This document shows positions 19,273-27,928 of a DNA stretch of 64,000 nt, piece by piece; position 1 is the first letter of the stretch; each line of letters begins with the position of its first letter. The stretch spans positions 28,649 to 92,648 of the forward strand of contig JAGOOG010000009.1 in assembly GCA_017992605.1 (NCBI GenBank), in the 5' to 3' direction. Origin of the DNA: Deltaproteobacteria bacterium. Lineage in GTDB: Bacteria > Desulfobacterota > Desulfomonilia > UBA1062. Position numbers and translations under genes: made by a program. The notes below the pieces were generated by a model, which saw nothing but the letters and a program-made list of their open reading frames with translations, had not been told where the DNA came from and made no database searches.

Positions 19273-22200
19273 TTATTGCTTCAGCCAGTAGTAGCGGATA
19301 ACGCTTCGTTTGTCCTGCGTATCCAAGGGGGTCGGCCCCTGCTCGGTTCCCACGACGATGAACACGCCCTGCTCGGTAACAACAAGGGTCGGTTCTGAAG
19401 GGATCCCTGAGCCGATATCCTTGTACCTGTCCTCCTTGGTAAGCATGGCTGAGTTCCCGTCGAAGTTTTCGAATACCGCTTCGCCTGTCCGGTAATCCAC
19501 GGCATAGATTCTCGCCGCCCCTGAACCGGACCCTGTGCCGCAGGGATCAGTACCGACCGATGTCGCCGTGCTCGGGGTAAAGGTCGTGAAATAGACGATC
19601 TTGTTGTAGACCAGGGGGGTCGAAACGACCTTTTCTCCACTGTGCTCGAGATCGAAGAACCACCCGTTACCGCTGTATGACAGTGTCTGTCGGAGGGCAG
19701 CCTTCTCGGCATCCGACAACGATGAGGGCGATGATGTGGTCCCCTGGAGTGTGTCGGTCGTTATGTCGGCGAGGCTCGAGTCGTTGAGCGGGCTGTCGTC
19801 GTTCCAGGTGGCAGGCCACGTGTATCTGATGGCATAGAACCTGTTGTATGTCTTCGTGGCAGGAGCGGTCTCGTCACCGGTCAATGCGGTAGGGTCCTCG
19901 CGGTCTCCGCTGCCGATGTAGACCCAGTCTCCCCATGTTTCCTGGGCTATGCCAGGGGCGTAGAAAAACTTCCTCAGCTTGGCGGTGCTGCCACGATTCT
20001 GGGCAGAGAATAGCAGTCTCTTCGTCCATGTCCCATCGTTCGGCGTACCCGTTACTGTCGACCTGTCATCGAACACAAAGAGATCCCCACCCAGGGAGGG
20101 TGCATAGATAACGTCGTCGCAACCGTCGTTGTTGTCGTCGTAGGACCTGAAGTCCACCATGGAATACCGCATCTTGGCGTAATTGTTGTAGTTGAAATTG
20201 AGGCTGGACACCACCGAACCCGTGGTGGCATTGACGGCGAAGATCGCTCTGCCCTTGGTATCGCCCGTGCCTGGATCGTCGTTGTCCTGGTTCGTATCGT
20301 ATCCTCCTGCCAGGAGCAGAACTTCCTGCCTGCTGCTCTCGCTGGCACCGGTCTTGATGCTGCAGAAATAGGGGGTGCTCCACGACTGGCCGAGCTTCTC
20401 GTCGGCCGGGTTGGGGCCCAGGACATTCTTCGATATCGACGTGGTGAAGGTCGGGGAAGTGTAGTCTGTGATGTTCAGGATGAAGTACTGGTTCGTGAGT
20501 TCGCCGCCCGATGTGTAGTCCTTGCCGCCGCGTCTGAGCCCGAAGGACAGATACGTGTTGTTGTTCGTCTCGCTCTTGTACACCACGGGGGAACCGTCGA
20601 CAAAGTACTCGTGCTCTGAATTCCCGGGTATAAGGTTTGTGCTTCCCTCTGCCGGCAGATATTTGAGGTTGGGCAGGAGATCACTCGGCATGAACGCCCA
20701 CGACTCCTGCACCGTATCGTCCTCGAGGTTGTCTGAGGTGCCCTGGTCGTTGTCCAGGAAGCAGTGCATGAAACCGTCGTTGCTGCCGACGAAGATGATG
20801 TTCCTGTTCATGGTCTTGTCATAGTGGATGGCGGGCTGTGAGTGGATGATGTCGCCGAGGACCCAATCCCGCGCCCTGCTGTCGGCTCCGGAATAAGACG
20901 GTGCATAGATGCCCGTCGCGGCCACGAAGTCGACGAGGTCGTCCCGTTCCTCGTCGCTTGAGAGACCGAGGTCTGCGGCAGAGATGTTCGCCGTGTTGAA
21001 AGCTGTCATGCTCGTCCCGTCGTTGACCTTGAGGTTCCTCGTGGACTGTGTCTTCAGGACTGCACCGGCACCTCCGATATCCACGGTCATGCCCTCGATG
21101 CCCGTGACCTCGGGGCCCCAGACCGAGTGAGCGCCGGGATTGAGCGCGCCCGATGCCGTGGTCGCCGGCTGGCTGTGCCGGTCGAGCACCTGTCCCTGCT
21201 TGCTGAACCCGAACTTCTTGAGGTTGCCCTGCCAGAGCCCCGGGGTCATGGCATCCGGCGCGAAGATACCTATGTAGAGCCCGTTGTCCGCATAGGTCCT
21301 GTTCATCCTGTTTACCGGCACCACCGGGGAGATGAACTGGGAGTTCGATTCCAGGATGCTCCCGATGATCTTCTCGAAGATGTCCTGGAGGCTGATGCTG
21401 TCGCTGGTGGTGAAGTAGTCTCCCTGCCCGTGCTGGGCGTCTGCAGTTTCGCTCAATAGAACATGGTCAATATCGAAGCCGATGGTGTAGGTAATGAGGT
21501 TCTGGGTGGGGAAGTCACTGTTGTCGAAGGATACCCCGTTGACATCAGACATGTTCTTCAAGAGGTCCTCGTCGTAGAGGAACTTAGCCACGTCGTCGAG
21601 GTAGTCACTCCCATTGCTCGCATAGGCAATACCGTCGCTGTTGTGATACTCGTCGATATGGGTGCTCGCGTCACCGTCATAGTCCCCGATGGGTTTGTCG
21701 TTGATATAGTTCGTGTCCCACAGCTTGCTGTTACGGTCCTGGGTGGACTCGCCGTCGGTCATGAGGATGATGTAGTTCTTCTGACACCGGTATTCTATCG
21801 CAGGATCGAATGCCGTGGCATAGTTCACCCCGCTGTTGAACCAGGACTGCTTGCGGGCATAATACAAGCCTGCCTCGGCCAGGGTCTCTGCCAGCGGCGT
21901 CCAGGTGCTGGCGGACAGTGAGTTGATCTGGGCGATCAAGGCGTCTTTCTCGGCGGTCGTCTCTCTGTCTGCAACGGGCGCGAGAATACGGCCGCCCTCC
22001 TCGTCGTTGAAGATCATGACCCCAAAGCGTACCCCGGTGGTGGTCCTAATGAGGTTCGCTATGGTCCTCTTGGCGACAACGATCTTCTGTTCCCAGTGCG
22101 GTGCTGCCGCCGATAGATAGTTTCTATAATTGCCGGTTCTCAAGTTTTTTGTCGTATATGAGGTCCCGCAGGGATGAGGACTCGTACTACTTATCTGACC

Positions 22201-22557
22201 CTGCCAATGCCCGAAATCGTTCAGGGCACCCCGGGCCTCGGTGCACGAAATCTCTCCTGAATCGACGATTTCATTCGTTCCGATATATTGCCAGGATTCC
22301 CATCCCCACCATTGTTCCCGGTAAACATATCTCCGGTTATAGCTGCCCGTGTAAACGGTGCTCGGGTCATATTCGTCGCTCGAACCCTGTACCCAGACAT
22401 TTTCCGCCATACTGCCCGAATTGTCGAAGATGATGAGCACGTTCGGGGGGACGTTGACGGACCCTCCTCCGAAGATCTGTGTATCTTCAGCATAGACGGG
22501 TGCTGTTATGGTTATGGCGAGAATGGTTATGATGAGTGTCGCATCTCTCCTGATCAT
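19273..22557 (-). CDS. pilY1: Type IV pilus tip-associated protein PilY1
   Basis: A large exported protein (about 1094 residues) that caps type IV pili and regulates retraction, adhesion and surface sensing. It has a signal peptide (LIITILAITITAPVYA). The N-terminal von Willebrand A domain carries the MIDAS motif DNSGSMAENV and LMTDGEST. The C-terminal PilY1 beta-propeller contains WVLGDIIHSQPAIHYD, VGSNDGFMHCF and a calcium loop DDNNDGCDD. I chose the ATG at 22557, after AAGGAG with a 7-base spacer, rather than 22575. It follows pilX, as in other pilVWX-Y1 clusters. Confidence 0.93.
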   Translation of the reverse strand: MIRRDATLIITILAITITAPVYAEDTQIFGGGSVNVPPNVLIIFDNSGSMAENVWVQGSSDEYDPSTVYTGSYNRRYVYREQWWGWESWQYIGTNEIVDSGEISCTEARGALNDFGHWQGQISSTSPHPCGTSYTTKNLRTGNYRNYLSAAAPHWEQKIVVAKRTIANLIRTTTGVRFGVMIFNDEEGGRILAPVADRETTAEKDALIAQINSLSASTWTPLAETLAEAGLYYARKQSWFNSGVNYATAFDPAIEYRCQKNYIILMTDGESTQDRNSKLWDTNYINDKPIGDYDGDASTHIDEYHNSDGIAYASNGSDYLDDVAKFLYDEDLLKNMSDVNGVSFDNSDFPTQNLITYTIGFDIDHVLLSETADAQHGQGDYFTTSDSISLQDIFEKIIGSILESNSQFISPVVPVNRMNRTYADNGLYIGIFAPDAMTPGLWQGNLKKFGFSKQGQVLDRHSQPATTASGALNPGAHSVWGPEVTGIEGMTVDIGGAGAVLKTQSTRNLKVNDGTSMTAFNTANISAADLGLSSDEERDDLVDFVAATGIYAPSYSGADSRARDWVLGDIIHSQPAIHYDKTMNRNIIFVGSNDGFMHCFLDNDQGTSDNLEDDTVQESWAFMPSDLLPNLKYLPAEGSTNLIPGNSEHEYFVDGSPVVYKSETNNNTYLSFGLRRGGKDYTSGGELTNQYFILNITDYTSPTFTTSISKNVLGPNPADEKLGQSWSTPYFCSIKTGASESSRQEVLLLAGGYDTNQDNDDPGTGDTKGRAIFAVNATTGSVVSSLNFNYNNYAKMRYSMVDFRSYDDNNDGCDDVIYAPSLGGDLFVFDDRSTVTGTPNDGTWTKRLLFSAQNRGSTAKLRKFFYAPGIAQETWGDWVYIGSGDREDPTALTGDETAPATKTYNRFYAIRYTWPATWNDDSPLNDSSLADITTDTLQGTTSSPSSLSDAEKAALRQTLSYSGNGWFFDLEHSGEKVVSTPLVYNKIVYFTTFTPSTATSVGTDPCGTGSGSGAARIYAVDYRTGEAVFENFDGNSAMLTKEDRYKDIGSGIPSEPTLVVTEQGVFIVVGTEQGPTPLDTQDKRSVIRYYWLKQ

Positions 22558-22595
22558 GTCACCACTCCTTTTCATCTCGGTTCTCGACTTTCTGG

Positions 22596-23033
22596 TTATT
22601 GTGCAGGCGGGAACACCTTGTATGCGCCCACATCGAGTTTCTGGTTGTTTCCATCATCCGAGGCCTCGAAGAGGTAAAATCTAGCGCGGAAGGATGGATC
22701 ATAACCCGATCCCACCGGGGGTTTCCTGACAGCCTCAAGGGTGACGGTGACATTCGTCCCGTCGGGCAACGTCCCACCGGGGTACGTGTAGGAGTTTCCC
22801 GAGGTCGTTGCCACCGCCGCAAGTGCGGCCGTGTTCTGTATGAGGACGAGGCTCACTGCAGACTCGATGTTGGCGAAATCTGTTATGTAACGCCTTTCAT
22901 TCCCTGCCATCTTCGACTCAAGGGAAGACGTCCTGGTCATCATCACGCCCATGATGATGGCAGCCACCATGACGATGAGCACCAGGATGAGCACTGCACC
23001 TTCCTTGTCCCTCAGAATCATTTTCATTTTCAT
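22596..23033 (-). CDS. Minor pilin PilX-like
   Basis: A 145-residue inner-membrane-anchored minor pilin. A short charged leader ends at Gly (RDKEG), followed by the hydrophobic AVLILVLIVMVAAIIMGVMM helix and the PilX-type region SSLESKMAGNERRYITDFANIESAV, which matches the TPVRSQIAGN..FQAAEAAL pattern. It lacks the Glu5 of major pilins, as is usual in PilX. It lies between pilV and pilY1. Confidence 0.85.
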   Translation of the reverse strand: MKMKMILRDKEGAVLILVLIVMVAAIIMGVMMTRTSSLESKMAGNERRYITDFANIESAVSLVLIQNTAALAAVATTSGNSYTYPGGTLPDGTNVTVTLEAVRKPPVGSGYDPSFRARFYLFEASDDGNNQKLDVGAYKVFPPAQ

Positions 23034-23066
23034 CTGTGAAGCCCCCTGCCGCCTTTCATGGACACA

Positions 23067-23459
23067 TCATTCCAGCTCATCCATGACGAGCGGCAACGTG
23101 AACATATGATTCAGGCTCTTCTCTTGCCAGGTCACGAAAATGGTCACAGTCCTGCCTGTGCCTCCCGTGTTTGGCGTCGTATCCACCCGATAAGACACGT
23201 TGTAGGGAATATTCCTCGACATGGTGGTGGTCGTGCTGTGTATGCCGACACTCATGGAGTCGTGAACGAACGACAGACCTCTGAGGAACTCCATCTGGTC
23301 CTCTGCAGCGTTTACCGCCTCGGTGAGCTGCATGCTGAAGTTGTTGGCCTGCACCGAGGCCTGATGCATCTTCAGTATTCCCATGATGCCCAGGGCAAAA
23401 ACAAAAATGGCCACAACCAGCTCGATGAGGGTGAACCCTGCACTCCGGCCTGTCCTCAT
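23067..23459 (-). CDS. Minor pilin PilV-like
   Basis: A prepilin-type protein of about 130 residues with cleavage site SAG/FTLIELVVAIFVFALGIMG. PilV proteins carry this leader and the following LKMHQASVQANNFSMQLTEA region. I chose the ATG at 23459 because GAGAGG precedes it and the leader becomes the usual 7-8 residues; ATG 23498 is an alternative that would overlap pilW. Confidence 0.85.
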   Translation of the reverse strand: MRTGRSAGFTLIELVVAIFVFALGIMGILKMHQASVQANNFSMQLTEAVNAAEDQMEFLRGLSFVHDSMSVGIHSTTTTMSRNIPYNVSYRVDTTPNTGGTGRTVTIFVTWQEKSLNHMFTLPLVMDELE

Positions 23460-23487
23460 ATTCCCTCTCTTGTCTTTCTCCGCCGAT

Positions 23488-24126
23488 TTAGATTTCATCG
23501 ATAGTACCGTTCCGCCTGCAGACCCAGCGCGAGAGCGTCCTCTCTATGGCATTGCCTGTCTGTGGGTCGACCTTGTCGCCTTCCTTGGTGACGGTGACCT
23601 CTATGAACCTCACGGCACGGGCCTGTGCCTGAGAAAGGGTGCCGGCCCCCGGGTCGATCTGCTGCGTGGTGTTGGTCTTTGTCCTGCCAAGATACTGAAA
23701 CGAGAGGAGCGTGACATTCCGGGCAAGGATCTGGGTCACACCGGCGTTTACATCTATCCGCTCGAGATTGCCGTTGTTGAGCCGGTATGTCACAAGCTCG
23801 TCGGTGCCGGTGGTAACGCCGTCATTGGTGTAGTCCATCTGGAGTTGGAGGGTGCTCGTCCCGCTCGTCCCCGTAGGAATCCCCTGGATATTGCCCGACG
23901 GATCCCGGCTCAGCCCTGCGTGCATGATGTCCATGGCAATGACGTCCATGGCGGCGCGGATATCCTGCTGAGTGGCCGCCACCTGCGTCTGTGCCTGCCC
24001 TGAGTTGTGCTGGAGCTGGAAAGTCATGTATACCGTACCCATGAGCAGCAGTGATAAAACGAGGACAATCATGAGCTCGATGAGGGTGAGGCCTTTGCAG
24101 TTCGTTAATGCCTGGAATCTCTTCAT
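23488..24126 (-). CDS. Minor pilin PilW-like
   Basis: A 212-residue prepilin with leader MKRFQALTNCKG followed by LTLIELMIVLVLSLLLMG. The PilW-type stretch QQDIRAAMDVIAMDIMHAGLSRDP and a C-terminal CRRN segment are present. Its start overlaps the fimT-like stop by ATGA. Together with pilV, pilX and the GspH/FimT protein it likely forms the priming tip complex on which PilY1 sits. Confidence 0.87.
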   Translation of the reverse strand: MKRFQALTNCKGLTLIELMIVLVLSLLLMGTVYMTFQLQHNSGQAQTQVAATQQDIRAAMDVIAMDIMHAGLSRDPSGNIQGIPTGTSGTSTLQLQMDYTNDGVTTGTDELVTYRLNNGNLERIDVNAGVTQILARNVTLLSFQYLGRTKTNTTQQIDPGAGTLSQAQARAVRFIEVTVTKEGDKVDPQTGNAIERTLSRWVCRRNGTIDEI

Positions 24127-24614
24127 GGTTCGATACTCACTGTCCCGCCGGGATTGAGCCTTATTCTCCTCCAGTTATCCGCTGCAGGCGCCTTGTCACT
24201 GGTGATGGTGACCGTGACCTCGGGTGTGGTGGCAAATCCCCGGAAGGTGAATCCGGTCGTCGTTGCCAGTGAAATGAGATCGATTTCCGGCGGCATGTTT
24301 GTATGTGGCACGATGACATGTCCGTCGGCGTCCTGTATCATGTACCAGTCGTTGGCCGCATCGATCTGTATCTGGACGTCCCGTGCCCGTGTTATAGCTT
24401 CGCTCCGCGCCCTCTGGATGTTGGAGAACATCTCCCTGGATGTCGCGTCGAGGCTCCTCTTGCTGAACCATCCGATCATGTTGGGCGCTGCAACTGCGGC
24501 CAGGATACCGATGATGACGACCACGACCATGAGTTCCATAAGCGTCATCCCCGAAGACCTGCCCCGGAAGGTGTACCGCCCAGTTCCAGTATACAATTCA
24601 AGCTCCTTTTCCAT
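24123..24614 (-). CDS. Minor pilin, FimT/GspH type
   Basis: A 163-residue pseudopilin with cleavage site SSG/MTLMELMVVVVIIGILAAVAAPNM and the GspH/FimT pattern SREMFSNIQRARSEAITRARDVQI followed by the C-terminal RIRLNPGGTVSI. Position 1 after cleavage is Met rather than Phe, as in several FimT proteins. FimT of naturally competent bacteria binds incoming DNA. Here it directly follows comEC, which makes a DNA-uptake role plausible. Confidence 0.85.
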   Translation of the reverse strand: MEKELELYTGTGRYTFRGRSSGMTLMELMVVVVIIGILAAVAAPNMIGWFSKRSLDATSREMFSNIQRARSEAITRARDVQIQIDAANDWYMIQDADGHVIVPHTNMPPEIDLISLATTTGFTFRGFATTPEVTVTITSDKAPAADNWRRIRLNPGGTVSIEP

Positions 24615-24615
24615 C

Positions 24616-26904
24616 CTAATGATTATCGGCAGGTATCAGCACCGACTTAACAGCGATGCCCTCAGGCCCTGATGTAATCAGCGTCTCTCCGTGCATATCA
24701 GTGCGGAAGACCCTGACCCCGTGCGTTCTCAGTCTCTGGAGCGTTCCCTGTGCAGGGTTGCCATATACATTTCTGTATCCGCAGCTTATCACGGCAACAT
24801 CCGGCTTGACTACTTCAAGGAAGGGGTTCAGACACGACTTTTCCGAGCCATGGTGCGCAACCTTGAGAATATCTGCGGAGATGTCCTCGTTGGTGTGTAC
24901 CAGCGTGAGTTCGCCGAACATGTCTGCATCTCCCATGAAAAGACCCGTCATCAGCCCGTCATGTACCCTCAGGACCACTGACTGCAGATTCTGGTCCACT
25001 GGTCCGTCAAAATCGATCAGTCTGTTCCTGGGATTCAGGACATCCACGATCATCGATCCGACACGGAGCCTATCACCGCGGCAGACATATTTCAATGGTA
25101 TGGATTTCTCTTTTGTAATACGCATTACCTCCTGGAAATATTGATTATTCGTTTGTCTGGCATTGAGCCACAGTTCGCCCACACGGAATCGTTCGAGTAT
25201 GAAAGGGGCTCCACCGCAATGATCAGGGTGCAGGTGGGTGATGACCATCACGTCAAGTGATGTGCGTCCTCTGCGGAGGAGATGAGGCGCGATGATGTAC
25301 CTGCCCGCGTCGAAAACCCCATAGGCAGGTCCGGCATCGATAAGCACCGCATGTCTGCCCTGGGATATCAGTGAGCAGTCACCCTGTCCTACACTGATGA
25401 AATCGAACTTCGTATTCCCGCCATTCTCAATGGTATGTTTCAGGATCGGTAGCAAAATCAAAATAGCCGCTGCCACTGCGAGGACAATGGGCCTCACCCG
25501 CGACCTGGCGCCCCAGAACGCTATAATGAGCGCTGTGTAGCTTATATATACCCATGAGACCCAGGGCCTCGCGACCGGATGCTGTGACCCGAGGAGGTCG
25601 CTCATGGCCAGAAGGATATGCAGTGCCTTCATGGAGAGCGTGAAAACAGGTCCGCTCAACGCCGGGCAGATGAGGTGAATCAGTATGCCCAGGATGGACA
25701 GGGGCATGATCACCGTCCCGAAGAACGGCACTATGAAGCAGTTCGCCGGCAGGCTCACGCATGAAACGAAGCCGAAGAGATATACCGCGACGGGAAGCGT
25801 GAACACCCCTGCTGCAGGGGTTATCAGGAGCCATGTGAACCATGGCGGCGAACCTTTTGTCTTTTCGACGAGCCCCCCGATCCCCAGTACCGCACAGAAG
25901 GAAAGCTGGAAACTCGCGCTGAAGAGTGCTTCTGGCCAGATAATGAGGATGAGAATGCCTGCCAGGGAAAGCCCGCCGATCAGGTCGTATTTCCTGAGGG
26001 AAATGAGGCATGCGGCACAGCTCACAGCCATGATGCAGGATCTCAGGACGGTAACCTCAGGCCCTATGAACCATGTGTAGACGAGTGCTGCGCCGACAGC
26101 CCCGATGCGTGAGAGCAAGGGGGCATCGGTACGCAGGGCCAGAGGCGGCATGATCCGCAGGATGCAGAAGATGAGACCATAGCCTAAAAGCATCGTGATC
26201 CCGATATGGAGCCCCGAGATCGCTATGAGGTGCGAAATTCCCAGTGCGTTGAAACGATCGCGCAGCGAATGGGTGATCCCCGATCTGTCACCGAGGACAA
26301 TGGCCTTCACGAGTTCCGCCTCAGGTCTTGAATACCGGTTAAGAAAACGAATCAGTTCTTCTCTCTGCCCGGGCGGGGAATCAGATCCACCGGTGTCCAG
26401 GGCCTCCGAACCGCTCTCAGCGTACCCTGTCAGCACAATGTTCCTGCTGAGCAGATAGTGCTGGTAGTCGAATTCCCCTGAGTTTCCGTTTCTTCTGGGC
26501 TGTCGTACCCTGACGCCTAAGGAGAGACGGGAACCCTTTACCAGCCCTGTCACGGTTTCAGAAACGGTTACCAGCGCCTTTCCCCTTACGCTCCTGCCGT
26601 CGATGTCGACATTCCCAAGAACGACACGGAACATACCATGGGCATATTCGGTTCTATCCACTTCTCCCGAGACCTTGTAGACTCCCTCTGCGATATCTTC
26701 CCATCCTGGACCCATGGTGAACGCCATGAAGCCGAGGAGGACTCCGAGCAGTGCATGGGGGATGCGTTCCTTGGTGATGAGCATGGCGCCAAGAAAAAGG
26801 CCGAAGCAAAGCCCGGGTCCGTCATGGTGCATCGCGACGATGCTGCAGCACATCCCTGCGAATACCAGCACGAGCGGATTGTTTCTTCCCACGTGGCGAA
26901 GCAT
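24616..26904 (-). CDS. comEC: ComEC/Rec2 DNA-uptake channel
   Basis: An inner-membrane channel that passes single-stranded DNA into the cell, 762 residues. It has an N-terminal OB-like domain, then the competence membrane domain (GDRSGITHSLRDRFNALGISHLIAISGLHIG). The C-terminal metallo-beta-lactamase-like domain carries the HLHPDHCGG metal motif and ends with LKVAHHGS and AVISCG. All three ComEC modules are present and apparently intact. I chose the ATG at 26904, seven bases after AAGGAG. That site lies inside a hairpin. Confidence 0.93.
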   Translation of the reverse strand: MLRHVGRNNPLVLVFAGMCCSIVAMHHDGPGLCFGLFLGAMLITKERIPHALLGVLLGFMAFTMGPGWEDIAEGVYKVSGEVDRTEYAHGMFRVVLGNVDIDGRSVRGKALVTVSETVTGLVKGSRLSLGVRVRQPRRNGNSGEFDYQHYLLSRNIVLTGYAESGSEALDTGGSDSPPGQREELIRFLNRYSRPEAELVKAIVLGDRSGITHSLRDRFNALGISHLIAISGLHIGITMLLGYGLIFCILRIMPPLALRTDAPLLSRIGAVGAALVYTWFIGPEVTVLRSCIMAVSCAACLISLRKYDLIGGLSLAGILILIIWPEALFSASFQLSFCAVLGIGGLVEKTKGSPPWFTWLLITPAAGVFTLPVAVYLFGFVSCVSLPANCFIVPFFGTVIMPLSILGILIHLICPALSGPVFTLSMKALHILLAMSDLLGSQHPVARPWVSWVYISYTALIIAFWGARSRVRPIVLAVAAAILILLPILKHTIENGGNTKFDFISVGQGDCSLISQGRHAVLIDAGPAYGVFDAGRYIIAPHLLRRGRTSLDVMVITHLHPDHCGGAPFILERFRVGELWLNARQTNNQYFQEVMRITKEKSIPLKYVCRGDRLRVGSMIVDVLNPRNRLIDFDGPVDQNLQSVVLRVHDGLMTGLFMGDADMFGELTLVHTNEDISADILKVAHHGSEKSCLNPFLEVVKPDVAVISCGYRNVYGNPAQGTLQRLRTHGVRVFRTDMHGETLITSGPEGIAVKSVLIPADNH

Positions 26905-26910
26905 GCTCTG

Positions 26911-26929
26911 ACTCCTTTCGTAAAGGAGT
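26911..26929 (-). promoter_or_regulatory. Hairpin covering the comEC ribosome binding site
   Basis: On the minus strand ACTCCTTT, loop ACG, AAAGGAGT form a perfect 8-bp stem. The 3' arm contains the AAGGAG Shine-Dalgarno sequence of comEC, whose ATG starts 7 bases later. When folded, the site would be hidden from the ribosome. Confidence 0.55.
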
Positions 26930-27010
26930 GGCGATAGACACAATCATCCACCTCAGGAGAAGGTATAGAGAAAGGAACTTCTTCAGGAACTCAATCACAC
27001 AGGGGACTTC

Positions 27011-27928
27011 TCAGTCTGTCAGGAGACCCCCGATAAGTTCATTCACGGCAGCAACTCCATGCTCCTCGAGAAAAGAACCGACGTCATCGATGATCCCTGG
27101 GTAACAGAACGGATCTCGAAGGCCGGCGCTGCCTACCTGTACGGCAGTGGCACCTGCAAGCATGAACTGGATGACGTCACGGGCGTTCATGATACCGCCC
27201 GAGGCTATCACCGGAATGGTGACCGCACGGGACACATCCCAGACGATCTTGAGGCTCATGGGTTTGACGGCTGGACCGGACAGACCTCCTGTGATGTTTC
27301 CAAGAATCGGCCTGCGGGTCTTCTCGTCAATGGCCATGGCGGGATATGTATTCGCACAGGTGAGTGCATCGGCCAGAGCCTCCTGCGCTGCCAGCGCATT
27401 TTCCCTGATGTCGGTAACCATAGGGGAGAGCTTCACGATCAGGGGCTTCCCGCAGGCCTGTCGTACCCGTCTCACCAGGGCATGGAGTGCTGCAGGATCC
27501 CTCCCGAACTCGATGCCGCCTTTCTTGACGTTCGGACAGGACACGTTCATTTCAAGGGCCGATACTCCTTCGATATCGAGCGCCTCCGCGGCACGCACAT
27601 ACTCGTCTTCCGTCGTTCCGAAAAAGTTGACGATCACCCTGGTGTCGAACTTTCTCAGGAATGGGAGCTTGTGACTGGCAAATGCCGGAATCCCGATATT
27701 CTCGAGCCCGATGGAATTGATCATGCCGCAGGGGGCCTCCACGATGCGCGGCGTGTGATTGCCAATCTTGGGGGCCAGGGAAAGCCCCTTGGTGACCACG
27801 GCACCGAGAATCGACAGGTCGAAGAACTCGGCAAACTCCTCCCCATAGGCAAAGGTGCCCGATGCACTCATGATGGGATTCTTCAGTGTGAGTTCGGGCG
27901 TCAGAGCAACTGAAATGTCCATCTTCAT
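27011..27928 (-). CDS. pyrD: Dihydroorotate dehydrogenase, class 1B catalytic subunit PyrD
   Basis: Oxidises dihydroorotate to orotate in pyrimidine synthesis, using FMN. The 305-residue protein carries the class 1 active-site cysteine in NVSCPNVKKGG, the FMN-binding VIASGGIMNARDV and QVGSAGL, and the substrate loop GMINSIGLEN. Class 1B is indicated by the adjacent PyrK module, which passes electrons to NAD. Its start overlaps the preceding rimI-pyrK stop by ATGA. Confidence 0.96.
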   Translation of the reverse strand: MKMDISVALTPELTLKNPIMSASGTFAYGEEFAEFFDLSILGAVVTKGLSLAPKIGNHTPRIVEAPCGMINSIGLENIGIPAFASHKLPFLRKFDTRVIVNFFGTTEDEYVRAAEALDIEGVSALEMNVSCPNVKKGGIEFGRDPAALHALVRRVRQACGKPLIVKLSPMVTDIRENALAAQEALADALTCANTYPAMAIDEKTRRPILGNITGGLSGPAVKPMSLKIVWDVSRAVTIPVIASGGIMNARDVIQFMLAGATAVQVGSAGLRDPFCYPGIIDDVGSFLEEHGVAAVNELIGGLLTD

